64,000 bases of DNA from an uncultured Dialister sp. (lineage in GTDB: Bacteria; Bacillota; Negativicutes; Veillonellales; Dialisteraceae). The stretch is taken from NCBI GenBank assembly GCA_902462205.1, contig CABQAR010000005.1:1-64000 (forward strand), written 5' to 3'. Of the stretch, positions 52,439-62,011 are shown in pieces. How positions within the stretch are numbered: the first letter of the stretch is position 1; each line of letters opens with the position of its first letter. Below the pieces are notes generated by a model. That model had not been told where the DNA came from. It worked only from the letters and a program-made list of their open reading frames with translations, and ran no database searches. The position numbers and the translations under genes were made by a program.

Positions 52439-52666
52439 ATGTGCGTGGCATATCCGGGACGTGTGGAACAAATAGAAGGGACACATGGCATTGTCAATTT
52501 TTCAGGAACGAAGGTCAGGGTCAATCTGTCCATGGTTCCCGTGACGGAAGGGGATTATGTCCTTGTCCATGCAGGAATGGCGATTCAGAAGGTGGAGAAG
52601 AAGGAAGCACTGGACTGGATCGGCCTGTTTAAGGAAATAGAGGAACTGCAACGTGGAAAAGAATGA
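52439..52666 (+). CDS. hypC: Hydrogenase maturation chaperone HypC
   Basis: A 75-aa chaperone with the conserved MCVAYPG start, whose C2 binds iron with HypD. ATG follows AGAGGGG. Overlaps hypD by 14 bp. Confidence 0.95.
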   Translation: MCVAYPGRVEQIEGTHGIVNFSGTKVRVNLSMVPVTEGDYVLVHAGMAIQKVEKKEALDWIGLFKEIEELQRGKE

Positions 52667-53693
52667 CATCATCCGCTGGCTCCGTACCTATGACGGAAAG
52701 CCTGTCAGGATCATGGAAGTCTGCGGCACCCATACCGCCTGTCTGTATAAAACGGGACTGCGGCAGATATTATCGCCCAAAATCAGACTTCTCTCCGGAC
52801 CGGGATGTCCGGTCTGCGTGACACCTACCTCTTATATCGATAAACTGGTGGAATATGCATTTAAGGAAGGTCATAAGGTGCTGTCCTTCGGAGACATGCT
52901 TTCTGTGCCGGGAACGGAGATGTCACTGGCAGAAGCAAGAGATAACGGAGCGTCTGTCGATTTCTTCTACGGGCCGGAAGAAGCGTTGCAGAAAGCCAAA
53001 GAAGAACCGGAAATGCAGTTCGTCCTTGCTGCAGTGGGATTTGAAACGACGGCTCCTGTTTGGGCGACCGTGGTAAAAGAAGCAGACCGTCTTGGACTTG
53101 CCAATATAAAATTTCTGACAGCGCTTAAAACGATGCCTGAAACGCTCGGCAGACTTTGTGAAAACGGAAACATTGACGGATTCCTCTGTCCCGGCCATGT
53201 GGCAGTCATTACCGGAGCGGACAGTTATGAGGCGCTGGCGCAGACTTACCATAAGCCCATGGTCATCGGCGGATTTACGTCCGATCTGCTGCTCCGTGCC
53301 GTGGCGCAGCTCGTGGTCGCCGCAAATAAAGGGCAGGGCGGATTCTGGAATGATTATGAAAGCGTCGTGACGGCGGAAGGAAATACGGAAGCATGGGGAA
53401 GGGTACTGGACATATTTCAGAAAGGAGATGCCGCGTGGCGGGGGCTTGGCGTCGTTCCTGCTTCAGGGCTGTACCTGAAAGGGAAATATGCCGCCTATGA
53501 TGCAGGAAGCAAAGGCCTGCTTGCCGACCACATCCCTGCCAACTGCCAGTGCGGTAAAATCCTTTTGGGAGAAAAAATGCCGCGCGAGTGCTCCCATTTC
53601 GGAAGGACCTGCACACCGGAGCATCCCGTGGGCGCCTGCATGGTATCCGGAGAGGGAGCATGCTCCATTACACTTCGTGAAGAAGGATTATAA
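52653..53693 (+). CDS. hypD: Hydrogenase maturation protein HypD
   Basis: A 346-aa Fe-S protein that assembles Fe(CN)2CO with HypC. It has MEVCGTHTACLYK, SGPGCPVCVTP, GFETTAP and the C-terminal cysteine-rich CQCGKI...PREC...CTPEHPVGACMVSGEGAC cluster region. It starts with GTG 52653 inside hypC, GAGG 9 bp before. Confidence 0.96.
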   Translation: MEKNDIIRWLRTYDGKPVRIMEVCGTHTACLYKTGLRQILSPKIRLLSGPGCPVCVTPTSYIDKLVEYAFKEGHKVLSFGDMLSVPGTEMSLAEARDNGASVDFFYGPEEALQKAKEEPEMQFVLAAVGFETTAPVWATVVKEADRLGLANIKFLTALKTMPETLGRLCENGNIDGFLCPGHVAVITGADSYEALAQTYHKPMVIGGFTSDLLLRAVAQLVVAANKGQGGFWNDYESVVTAEGNTEAWGRVLDIFQKGDAAWRGLGVVPASGLYLKGKYAAYDAGSKGLLADHIPANCQCGKILLGEKMPRECSHFGRTCTPEHPVGACMVSGEGACSITLREEGL

Positions 53694-53704
53694 AAGGATA
53701 CGCT

Positions 53705-54688
53705 ATGAAAATTACATTGAAGCATGGAAGCGGCGGAGAAGAAAGCAACCAGCTCATCCGTGAAGTATTTACCGGAGTATTCGATAATGAAATATTAAAC
53801 CGTATGGAGGATGGAGCCGTTCTTCCGATCATCAGGGGGAACCCCGTGTTCACCTCCGATTCCTTCGTAGTGGAACCGCTGTTTTTTCCCGGCGGAGATA
53901 TAGGGAAGCTTTCCGTCTGCGGCACGGTGAACGATCTGGCGTCCATGGGGGCGAAGCCTTTATACCTCACAGCTTCTTTCATTCTGGAAACAGGATTGGA
54001 TACAGAGGTGCTTGCGAAAGTCGTGCGGTCTATGAAGAAAACGGCAGATGAAGCAGGCGTCCTGATCGTGGCAGGAGATACGAAGGTGATAGAAGGAAAA
54101 GGTGGCATGTACATCAACACCGCCGGCATCGGGGAACGGCCGGCTGATTCCTCTGTTTCATGCAGGAACCTGAAAAATGGCGATGCACTGCTCATGACCG
54201 GCACATTGGGAGATCATCATGCGACTATCCTGACGAAACGGCTCGGTATAGAAAGCACTCTTGCCAGTGACTGCGCCCCCCTGAACCATCTGGTGGAGGA
54301 ATTGCTCGCGCAGCAGCTGCATATCCACGCCATCCGTGATATTACGAGGGGCGGACTTGCGTCCGTGGCGAATGAGCTTGCCGAAGCCTCATCGGTCAGA
54401 TTGGAGCTGTCAGAAGAAAATCTGCCCGTCTCGGAAGCCGTCAGAGGCTTTACCGGTATTCTGGGTCTGGATCCGCTCATGATGGGGAATGAAGGGAAAA
54501 TGCTTATCGCCATTCCGGAAGCAGAGTCGGAACGTGCCTTGGAAATTCTGAGAGGGAATACATACGGCAGAGCGGCGGTACGGATAGGAACGGTCAGGGA
54601 AGGATCCGGCGTTTACCTGGAAACCTCACTTGGCGGCTTCCGGCACATACTTCCCCTTCGGGGAGAAGGCCTGCCGAGAATCTGCTGA
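53705..54688 (+). CDS. hypE: Carbamoyl-dehydratase HypE
   Basis: A 327-aa PurM-like ATPase that turns the carbamoyl group into a thiocyanate on its C-terminal cysteine. The LPRIC terminus is exactly the required tail. LKHGSGG at the start and TSDSFVVEPLFFPGG, VCGTVNDLASMGAKP are family motifs. Last gene of the hydrogenase cluster, followed by a terminator. Confidence 0.97.
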   Translation: MKITLKHGSGGEESNQLIREVFTGVFDNEILNRMEDGAVLPIIRGNPVFTSDSFVVEPLFFPGGDIGKLSVCGTVNDLASMGAKPLYLTASFILETGLDTEVLAKVVRSMKKTADEAGVLIVAGDTKVIEGKGGMYINTAGIGERPADSSVSCRNLKNGDALLMTGTLGDHHATILTKRLGIESTLASDCAPLNHLVEELLAQQLHIHAIRDITRGGLASVANELAEASSVRLELSEENLPVSEAVRGFTGILGLDPLMMGNEGKMLIAIPEAESERALEILRGNTYGRAAVRIGTVREGSGVYLETSLGGFRHILPLRGEGLPRIC

Positions 54689-54690
54689 AT

Positions 54691-54746
54691 AAAAAAGATA
54701 CGCAACAGAACCAGGCGCATCCTGTTTCTGTTGAGTATCTTTTTTT
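54691..54746 (+). terminator. Terminator of the ech-hyp cluster
   Basis: AAAAAAGATAC (54691-54701) pairs with GTATCTTTTTT (54735-54745), with extra inner pairing CAACAGAA/TTCTGTTG and a T-run. Confidence 0.85.
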
Positions 54747-54863
54747 GTCTTTTACAAAATATTTCTGCCAAGGCAGGAAAAAATATCCGATGAAGATGAC
54801 AATTTTTTTCTTTGGTGCTGCTATGCGCATGAATCATACTTTCATCGCTATTATTGTATTTTA

Positions 54864-54892
54864 TTTACATATATCGAAAAATACTGTAAAAT
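54864..54892 (+). promoter_or_regulatory. Promoter of the suf operon
   Basis: TTTACA (54864-54869), 17 bp, TAAAAT (54887-54892), 64 bp before sufC. No clear IscR-like site seen by eye. Confidence 0.55.
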
Positions 54893-54955
54893 GAAAAAAG
54901 ATTTTAATTGTATGCGTAAAAGCATGCATTTGTTTACAATATATGAGGTGTCTAT

Positions 54956-55699
54956 ATGAGTGAATTACTTCGCGTGGAAAATCTTCACGTGGCAGTAGGC
55001 GATAAAGAACTCCTTCACGGCGTAAACCTCACCGTGAATACGGGAGAAGTCCATGTCATTATGGGAGTCAACGGGGCAGGCAAGTCGACGCTGCTTCATT
55101 CCATCATGGGAAATCCTGCCTACAAGATTACAGAGGGGCATATATTTTTCGAGGGGGAGGAAATCACGGAACTTTCTGTCGATAAGCGTGCCAAGCTTGG
55201 TATTTTCCTTTCTTTCCAGAATCCGATCTCCGTGGCGGGAATCACGATGGAGAATTTCATCCGCACATCAAAGACGACGATATCCGGCAAGCAGCAGCGC
55301 CTGTTTCCGTTCAAGCGTCTTTTGAAGTCCAGCATGGAAGGATTGATGATGGACCCGTCTTATGCGGACCGTTATCTGAATGACGGATTCTCCGGCGGGG
55401 AAAGGAAAAAAAGCGAAGTGCTCCAGATGCGTATTCTGGAACCGAAGCTGGCGATGATGGACGAAACGGATTCCGGCCTTGATGTGGATGCGGTCCGTGT
55501 CGTTTCCAAAAATATTTCCGAATACCACAATGAAAATAATTCACTGCTTCTTATTACCCATCTGAACCAGATACTGAAATTCATCCGGCCTGAATTCGTC
55601 CATGTCCTGATTGACGGGCGCATCGTGAAGGAAGGCGGCCCTGAGCTGGTGGATGAGATTGAAGAAAACGGCTTCGATGCATACCGCGGCGAGGTGTGA
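54956..55699 (+). CDS. sufC: Fe-S assembly ATPase SufC
   Basis: A 247-aa ABC-type ATPase of the SufBCD scaffold. Walker A MGVNGAGKSTL, signature FSGGERKKSEVLQM and Walker B LAMMDETDSGLD are present. First gene of a sufC-B-D-S-U operon. Confidence 0.97.
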   Translation: MSELLRVENLHVAVGDKELLHGVNLTVNTGEVHVIMGVNGAGKSTLLHSIMGNPAYKITEGHIFFEGEEITELSVDKRAKLGIFLSFQNPISVAGITMENFIRTSKTTISGKQQRLFPFKRLLKSSMEGLMMDPSYADRYLNDGFSGGERKKSEVLQMRILEPKLAMMDETDSGLDVDAVRVVSKNISEYHNENNSLLLITHLNQILKFIRPEFVHVLIDGRIVKEGGPELVDEIEENGFDAYRGEV

Positions 55700-55702
55700 C
55701 CT

Positions 55703-57115
55703 ATGGCGGAGGAAAAGAAAAAAAGCCAGGTAGAGGACATCAATCGGAGCGTTTACGATATCAAGGACGAGGTCGAGTTTTCTTATAAGGCAGACCAGGG
55801 GCTTACGGAAGAAATCATCCGCAAAATCTCCACGGAAAAGGAAGAACCGGAATGGATGCTCGAAAAGAGGCTGCAGGCCCTGAAAATTTATGAATCTCTT
55901 GATGTGCCGCCGTGGGCGCCGGATATTTCTGAATTGGATATGGATCATATCGATACATATATCCGTCCGAAAACAGACATGAAGGCACGCTGGGAGGATC
56001 TTCCCCAGAATATCCGTGACACTTTCGACCGTCTCGGCATCCCTGAGGCGGAGAAGAAGTCTCTGGCCGGCGTAGGGGCCCAGTATGATTCCGAGGTGGT
56101 TTACCACAATATCCAAAAGGAACTGGAAGAGCAGGGCGTCATCTATGTTGATTTTGAAACGGCGGTCAAGAAATATGAGGATCTGATCAGACCCTATTTC
56201 GGGAAACTGATTACGCCGAATTATCATAAGTTTGCCGCTCTCCATTATGCCGTATGGTCCGGCGGTTCTTTCGTCTATGTGCCGAAGGGCGTCCATGTAA
56301 GGATGCCGCTCCAGAGCTATTTCCGCCTGAATGCGCCTGGCGCAGGGCAGTTTGAGCATACATTGATCGTCATTGAAGAGGGGGCATCCTGTCATTTCAT
56401 CGAGGGCTGTTCCGCTCCCCGTTACAATGTGGCAAACCTTCATGCCGGCGCGGTGGAGCTCTTTGTGAAGAAAGACGCGAGCCTTCGCTATTCGACGATT
56501 GAAAACTGGTCGAAGAACATGTATAACCTGAACACGAAGAAATCCATCGTGGAGGAAGACGGATCCATGGTCTGGGTCAGCGGTTCCTTCGGCTCTCATA
56601 CGTCCTGCCTGTATCCGGATACGATACTTAAGGGAGACAGATCCACCTGCGAATTTACGGGAATCACGTTTGCAGGGAAAGGACAGTTCCTGGATACCGG
56701 TTCCAAGGTGGAAGCCCTGGGGAAGGATACGCATATTACCATTAATTCCAAGTCCATTTCCAAAGCGGGAGGCACGGCCGTTTATCGCGGCGTCGTCTAC
56801 ATCGGGCCGAATGCATCGGGCACAAGGGGCGCAATCAGCTGTGAATCGCTCATGCTGGATAATGAGTCTCGTTCGGATACCGTTCCGGCCATCACGATTG
56901 AAAATGATGACATCGATCTGGGTCATGAAGCGAAAATCGGGCGTATTTCCGATGAGGATATTTATTACCTGATGAGCCGCGGCATGACGGAAGAGGATGC
57001 CAAGGCGATGCTTGTCCGCGGTTTCGCGGAGCCGATTTCCAAAGCGTTGCCGCTGGAATATGCGGTGGAAATGAACCGTCTGATCGATCTTGAATTTGAA
57101 GGAGCCATTGGCTGA
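55703..57115 (+). CDS. sufB: Fe-S scaffold protein SufB
   Basis: A 470-aa scaffold subunit. Beta-helix core segments YVPKGVHVRMPLQSYFRLN, SCHFIEGCSAP and DLGHEAKIGRISDEDIYYLM are typical. It starts 3 bp after sufC. Confidence 0.97.
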   Translation: MAEEKKKSQVEDINRSVYDIKDEVEFSYKADQGLTEEIIRKISTEKEEPEWMLEKRLQALKIYESLDVPPWAPDISELDMDHIDTYIRPKTDMKARWEDLPQNIRDTFDRLGIPEAEKKSLAGVGAQYDSEVVYHNIQKELEEQGVIYVDFETAVKKYEDLIRPYFGKLITPNYHKFAALHYAVWSGGSFVYVPKGVHVRMPLQSYFRLNAPGAGQFEHTLIVIEEGASCHFIEGCSAPRYNVANLHAGAVELFVKKDASLRYSTIENWSKNMYNLNTKKSIVEEDGSMVWVSGSFGSHTSCLYPDTILKGDRSTCEFTGITFAGKGQFLDTGSKVEALGKDTHITINSKSISKAGGTAVYRGVVYIGPNASGTRGAISCESLMLDNESRSDTVPAITIENDDIDLGHEAKIGRISDEDIYYLMSRGMTEEDAKAMLVRGFAEPISKALPLEYAVEMNRLIDLEFEGAIG

Positions 57116-57125
57116 GGAGGCAGTG

Positions 57126-58169
57126 ATGGAAGAAATCAGAGTAAACCGGCTGCCCATGCTTACCTATCGGTATCTCCATGTCAATGACAGCCCATATATA
57201 TTTAAAGAGCCTGCGCAGGTTGCAGAGCCGGTCTTTTCCGACAGGAAATATGTCAGGAAAGGCGGACAGCTGCCGGCCGGCTTCAAAGGCGCTTCGGAAG
57301 AGACGCTTCTGGCTTCTGCCCGTGGGAAAAGCTATACGATAACGATTCCGGAAAATGCGGAAGCGGAATTGACGATTTCCGTAATGTCCGATGAATCGCA
57401 TCCCGATTTTGCGGGGCAGTTTGTTTTTGTTCTAGAAAAAGGTTCCCGATTGCGCCTGCTCTGGCGTTATCAGGGGAGCGGCAGTGGAGCCGTATATTCG
57501 ACCGCAGCTTTTTACCATCTGAAGGAAGCGGCGCAGCTTTCCGTATCCCATCTGGAGACGGGCCTTGCAGGTGCCTCTCTTTATGAACAGAGGAACGTGC
57601 TGGCAGAAAAAGAAGCTCAAGCGGATTTTGTTTCCGCCGAGCTGGGGGGAGAGAAGGTCATTGTCCACAGCTATGGCAGGCTGGACGGCGAAGGCTCCGG
57701 AATGAACGAATCCGCCTTATATGCCGCAGGCGGAAGCCAGTCACTGGATCTGTTCTACCATATCGATCATGTCGGCAAAAAGACGGCGGCGAATATCGAT
57801 GTGAAGGGCGCTCTTTCCGGGCATGCGAAGAAAGTTTTCCGCGGTACCCTTGATTTTAAGCGGGGCTGCAGCGGCTCTGCCGGAGATGAAGGCGATTATG
57901 CGATACAGCTTTCGCCGACGACAAAAAATATTTCCCTGCCGCTTCTGCTGTGCACGGAAGATGATGTATCAGGCAATCATGCGTCCAGTGCGGGGCAATT
58001 AGACGGGAACACGATATATTTCCTTATGGCCAGAGGATTTTCTCTGGAGGAAGCTCGGCGGATTGTCGTAGAGGCACTGATCCGTCCATTGATCGACCGG
58101 ATGGATGAAAGTATCCGGGAAGAAGTCCTTACAGCTGTCAGAGAGAAGCTGGATGCAAAGGAGAAATAA
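57126..58169 (+). CDS. sufD: Fe-S scaffold protein SufD
   Basis: A 347-aa SufB paralogue with the C-terminal region NHASSAGQLDGNTIYFLMAR. ATG 57126 follows GAGGAGG. It ends one base into sufS (TAATG). Confidence 0.9.
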   Translation: MEEIRVNRLPMLTYRYLHVNDSPYIFKEPAQVAEPVFSDRKYVRKGGQLPAGFKGASEETLLASARGKSYTITIPENAEAELTISVMSDESHPDFAGQFVFVLEKGSRLRLLWRYQGSGSGAVYSTAAFYHLKEAAQLSVSHLETGLAGASLYEQRNVLAEKEAQADFVSAELGGEKVIVHSYGRLDGEGSGMNESALYAAGGSQSLDLFYHIDHVGKKTAANIDVKGALSGHAKKVFRGTLDFKRGCSGSAGDEGDYAIQLSPTTKNISLPLLLCTEDDVSGNHASSAGQLDGNTIYFLMARGFSLEEARRIVVEALIRPLIDRMDESIREEVLTAVREKLDAKEK

Positions 58170-59401
58170 TGAACAGTGATTTAATCAGAAACGATTTTCC
58201 GATTCTGGAAACCAAAGTGAATGGACACAGGATCGTTTATTTTGATAATGCGGCCACCACGCAGAGGCCGCTTCCGGTGCTTCATGCTGTCACGGATTAT
58301 CTGATCCACGACAATGGAAATCCTCACCGCGGAGCCCATATTTTTGCAATATCCGCCTCTGAAGCCTATGATACGTCCAAGACCGTGGTCAGGGATTTCA
58401 TCGGAGCTAAAAGTGAAAGAGAAATCATTTATACGAGGAATACCTCGGAAAGTCTGAATCTGGTGGCCCGTTCCTATGGGGAAACCCATCTGGAAAAGGG
58501 AGACCGCATCCTCATTACGATTGCGGAACACCATTCAAACCTTGTCACATGGCAGCGCGTGGCACAAAAGACAGGCGCCGTCCTTGATTACATCTATGTG
58601 GACAAGGAAACAGGCCATTTTATGGAAGAAGACCTGAAGAAAATCGATGACCCACGGGTGAAGATTTTTGCCTTTGCCCAGGTGAGCAACGTCCTCGGTA
58701 TCGAATTTGATCCGAAGCCGCTGATCGAACGGGCGCATAAGCATGGCGCGGTCGTCGTTCTTGATGGCGCACAGAGCACGCCCCATAAAAAGGTGGACGT
58801 GCAGGAACTGGACTGTGATTTCTTTGCCTTTTCCGGCCATAAAATGTGCTCTGTCGGCGGGATCGGCGTGCTGTACGGCAAGGAAAAGCTGCTGGAAGAA
58901 ATGGAACCGTTCCTGATGGGCGGCGATATGATAGAAGACGTGTATGAGCAGGAAACCACCTATGCGGAGCTGCCGGCCAAATTCGAAGCAGGCACCCAGT
59001 ATGTGGAAGGCGCTGTCGGTCTGGTGGCAGCCATCAAATACCTGCAGGCCGTCGGCTATGATGAAATACGCAAACAGGAAAAGCTCCTCGTCACCCGTGC
59101 CATTGAAGGCATGAAAAAGCTGCCGTTCATCCATATCGTCGGTACGGATAAGGCAGAAGAAAAAGAAGGGCTTGTATCATTTACCGTGGAAGGCGTCCAT
59201 CCCCACGATGTGGCGCAGATCCTTTCCAATGACGGCATCTGCATCCGCACCGGGCACCACTGTGCGGAACCGCTCCATATTTATCTGGGAATCAACGCCA
59301 CCTGCCGCGCCAGCTTCTATTTCTACAATACCGTGGAAGAAGTGGATTATTTCCTTGAACGGCTCAGGCATGTACGGAAAGTGATGGGGTATGATGACTG
59401 A
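58169..59401 (+). CDS. sufS: Cysteine desulfurase SufS
   Basis: PLP enzyme of 410 aa that supplies sulfur. The PLP lysine lies in FAFSGHKMCSVGGIGV and the catalytic cysteine in RTGHHCAEPL. Overlaps sufD and sufU by one base each, so translation is coupled. Confidence 0.97.
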   Translation: MNSDLIRNDFPILETKVNGHRIVYFDNAATTQRPLPVLHAVTDYLIHDNGNPHRGAHIFAISASEAYDTSKTVVRDFIGAKSEREIIYTRNTSESLNLVARSYGETHLEKGDRILITIAEHHSNLVTWQRVAQKTGAVLDYIYVDKETGHFMEEDLKKIDDPRVKIFAFAQVSNVLGIEFDPKPLIERAHKHGAVVVLDGAQSTPHKKVDVQELDCDFFAFSGHKMCSVGGIGVLYGKEKLLEEMEPFLMGGDMIEDVYEQETTYAELPAKFEAGTQYVEGAVGLVAAIKYLQAVGYDEIRKQEKLLVTRAIEGMKKLPFIHIVGTDKAEEKEGLVSFTVEGVHPHDVAQILSNDGICIRTGHHCAEPLHIYLGINATCRASFYFYNTVEEVDYFLERLRHVRKVMGYDD

Positions 59402-59847
59402 TGGATTTACAACAGCTTTATACGGACCTGATTCTCGAATATAACAGAGATAAGACAAATAAAAGAAAGATAGAAATGCCCACTGTCCATGAGCATGGAC
59501 ATAATCCGAGCTGCGGTGATGATATCGACGTGGAAGCCAGAATCGAAGACGGCATCGTCACGGACATCGCCTACACGGGTTCGGGATGCGCCATCAGCCA
59601 GGCATCGACAGCGATGATGGCGGAGCTTCTGCGTGACCGCACGGTGGAAGAAGCCCTCCGGCTGTGCAAGCTTTTCCTGTCCATGATCCGCGGCGATGTG
59701 ACGGATGAGGCGGAGCTTGAAGAACTGGAAGCAGCCATTACGCTGAAGGACATCTCCAAAATGCCCGTCCGCGTCAAATGTGCCACCCTTGGCTGGCATA
59801 CACTTGAAATGGCACTGGAAAAGGTTGCATCGCAGCTTGAAAAGTGA
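59401..59847 (+). CDS. sufU: Sulfur-transfer/scaffold protein SufU
   Basis: A 148-aa zinc-dependent sulfur acceptor for SufS in Firmicute-type suf operons. Ligands C38 and D40 (SCGDD), C63 (GSGCAIS) and C127 (VKCATLGW) are present. Last gene, followed by a terminator. Confidence 0.95.
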   Translation: MDLQQLYTDLILEYNRDKTNKRKIEMPTVHEHGHNPSCGDDIDVEARIEDGIVTDIAYTGSGCAISQASTAMMAELLRDRTVEEALRLCKLFLSMIRGDVTDEAELEELEAAITLKDISKMPVRVKCATLGWHTLEMALEKVASQLEK

Positions 59848-59865
59848 TGATCTTCATCTGATAAA

Positions 59866-59904
59866 AAGGAATCTGTTCTTTTCATCAAAGCAGATTTCTT
59901 TTTT
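59866..59904 (+). terminator. Terminator of the suf operon
   Basis: AAGGAATCTG (59866-59875) pairs with CAGATTTCTT (59891-59900), one wobble, then T's. Confidence 0.75.
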
Positions 59905-59996
59905 GTTGCAAATTAATCTTTTCCAATGATGTATTTCAAGGAGGAAGTCTGATAAAATATAAGCGGTAATTTTGAGAGAAGAAAGCGGGGAAAGGG

Positions 59997-60902
59997 ATGG
60001 AAGCCAGATTTGTGGTCACTGCCCTTCATGAGGGGCAGCCTCTGCGAAATTTCATACGAGGGCATAAGCACTTTTCCTCTGCTTTATGGAAGCGGATCAA
60101 ATGGAATGGCAGGGTATCCGTCAATGGCGTGGACGTGCACAATGCGAGGATGCTTCTTCATGAAGGCGATGCGGTCTGTCTGTACTGGGAAGAAAATTCC
60201 GATATCGTTCCGGCGGATATTCCTCTGGATATCCTTTATGAAGATGAGTCGCTCCTTGTGGTTAATAAAGGGCCGGGGATGATCATCCACCCGACGAGCC
60301 ACGGCGGACATGATACGCTGGTGAATGCGGTGGCCGGATATTTTCTGAAAAAGGGAGAGGCCTCCGGCATCCATCCGGTGTACCGTCTGGATCGGAATAC
60401 GACGGGAACGGTCATTGTGGCGAAATCCGCGAAAATCCAATATGCGCTGTCCCTTTCCCATGACTGTATTTACAGGGAATATCTGGCGCTTGCCGAAGGG
60501 GAGATTCCCGGACAGATGGGGATTGTCAATGCTCCCATCGGACGGAAAGAGGGAAGCATTATCGAATGGCAGGTGAGGAAGGACGGGAAGCCTGCAAGGA
60601 CGGAGTTCACCGTGCTTGGCCGCGGGCGGGGATATACCGCGTTGAGGCTCCACCTGCTCACGGGACGGACCCACCAGATCCGTGTCCATTTATCTTACAT
60701 GGGGAATCCGCTTTTGGGGGACGACCTGTATGGCGGGCCGGCGGAGCTGATACAGAGGCAGGCGCTCCACGCATGGTCGGTATGTTTCGTCCATCCTGAA
60801 ACGGGGCGGCTGATGAAATTTACAGCCCCTGTACCGCCGGATATGAAGCATTTATTGGATGGAATAAATACAGGGATCGATGAAGGCAGGGATGGTTTAT
60901 GA
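59997..60902 (+). CDS. RluA-family RNA pseudouridine synthase
   Basis: A 301-aa enzyme isomerising uridine in rRNA or tRNA. An S4-like N-terminal part (about 15-65) precedes the catalytic domain with D132 in HPVYRLDRNTTGTVI and the late motif LLTGRTHQIRVHLSYMGNP. The exact target (RluA, RluC or RluD) is not clear. ATG follows GGGGAAAGGG. Overlaps pgeF by 4 bp. Confidence 0.92.
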   Translation: MEARFVVTALHEGQPLRNFIRGHKHFSSALWKRIKWNGRVSVNGVDVHNARMLLHEGDAVCLYWEENSDIVPADIPLDILYEDESLLVVNKGPGMIIHPTSHGGHDTLVNAVAGYFLKKGEASGIHPVYRLDRNTTGTVIVAKSAKIQYALSLSHDCIYREYLALAEGEIPGQMGIVNAPIGRKEGSIIEWQVRKDGKPARTEFTVLGRGRGYTALRLHLLTGRTHQIRVHLSYMGNPLLGDDLYGGPAELIQRQALHAWSVCFVHPETGRLMKFTAPVPPDMKHLLDGINTGIDEGRDGL

Positions 60903-61711
60903 GGATTGTTTCCAAAGGAGAGGTGAAGTACCTCGTTTTTGATCTGTTTGAAAAGGAGCCGGTGACCGCCGCGGTATCTGCGAGAATCGGCGGTGTCAGC
61001 ACAGGCAGCTTTCAGACATTCAATATGGGGTTTTCTGTCGGCGACAGGGAAGAGGATGTGGCTGAAAACAGGAGACGCTTTTTCGCTGCCATCGGTGTGA
61101 AAGCGTCACAACTGGTAAGCTGCAGGCAGGTGCATGGCACGCATATGGAACGGGTTACGAAAAAAGACTGCGGCCGGGGTGCTTTGCGTTTTGATACAGC
61201 GGTAGAAGATTGCGACGGACTGTACACCAATGAAAAGAACGTGCCACTGACACTGAATTTCGCAGACTGCACGCCGCTTCTTTTTTATGATCCGGTGACC
61301 CGTTCCGCAGCCGTCGCCCATGGCGGATGGCGGGGCACAGCAGGAAATATTGCAGGCGTGGCAATCCGTCATCTGCAGGAAGCTTTTGGAGCGAAACCTG
61401 CGGATATCCTGGCGGCCATCGGTCCGGCCATCAGTAAGGAATGCTTTGAAGTGGGCGGGGAAGTCATAGAGGTTTTCGGGAAGCTGTTTTCGGAGTCGGA
61501 AATGGAGAGGCTTTCGGAAGAAAAGGAAAACAGGAAATATATATTTGACCTGCCTGCGGCAAACAGGCTGCTGATGATCAGGGCGGGTGTCCTTCCCGAA
61601 AATATAGAGGACTGTCAGATCTGCACGTGGAAGCGGAATGATTTATTTTATTCCTACCGCAAGGAAAAGGGAAAAACAGGAAGGCACATGGCGGTGATGA
61701 TCCTGCGCTGA
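60899..61711 (+). CDS. pgeF: Multicopper-oxidase-like purine nucleoside phosphorylase / PgeF
   Basis: A 270-aa YfiH/PgeF-family protein, historically called a polyphenol oxidase or laccase, now linked to purine nucleoside phosphorolysis and to peptidoglycan amidase editing. Zinc ligands are visible in CRQVHGTH, FADCTPLLFYD and AVAHGGWRG. ATGA overlap with the pseudouridine synthase, as is common for this pair. Confidence 0.92.
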   Translation: MRIVSKGEVKYLVFDLFEKEPVTAAVSARIGGVSTGSFQTFNMGFSVGDREEDVAENRRRFFAAIGVKASQLVSCRQVHGTHMERVTKKDCGRGALRFDTAVEDCDGLYTNEKNVPLTLNFADCTPLLFYDPVTRSAAVAHGGWRGTAGNIAGVAIRHLQEAFGAKPADILAAIGPAISKECFEVGGEVIEVFGKLFSESEMERLSEEKENRKYIFDLPAANRLLMIRAGVLPENIEDCQICTWKRNDLFYSYRKEKGKTGRHMAVMILR

Positions 61712-61728
61712 TATTGTTTGCACAGATA

Positions 61729-61771
61729 AAAAACTGCGATACTACGGAAAATCCATAGTGTCGCAGTTTTT
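61729..61771. terminator. Bidirectional terminator between pgeF and the minus-strand trio
   Basis: AAAAACTGCGA (61729-61739) pairs perfectly with TCGCAGTTTTT (61761-61771), with A's and T's at the outer ends. Confidence 0.85.
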
Positions 61772-61780
61772 ATTTTGGAA

Positions 61781-62011
61781 TTACAGCGTCCTTTTCCCTA
61801 AAACGGGATGGGTGGTCTGCTTCAGGCTTCTTTTTTCGATAACGGAAAGCGCCTCTTTCATTGACAGATCCTGACGGCCTTCCTGCGTTTCATAAACGAG
61901 AATCGGCGTTTCAGCGTCGAGTTCGCTTCCCGGCAGGTAGATATATTCTTTTGTATAGGCATCGCCGTAAATAAAACCGGCAAGTAATTTGCTTTCTGCT
62001 AATCTGTGCAT
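61781..62011 (-). CDS. Unknown 76-aa protein
   Basis: Not recognised. It starts MHRLAESKLLAGFIYGDAYT and has no membrane segment or cysteine. GGAGG lies 4 bp before the ATG at 62011 on its strand; an ATG six codons earlier lacks a site. It overlaps the end of the metallophosphoesterase gene by 13 bp, so translation is coupled, and it ends at a good terminator; these signals make it likely real. Confidence 0.75.
   Translation of the reverse strand: MHRLAESKLLAGFIYGDAYTKEYIYLPGSELDAETPILVYETQEGRQDLSMKEALSVIEKRSLKQTTHPVLGKRTL

Noticed and set aside
55541..57157. 538-codon minus-strand frame
   Set aside because: Antisense shadow of sufB and the end of sufC, which have full family motifs.
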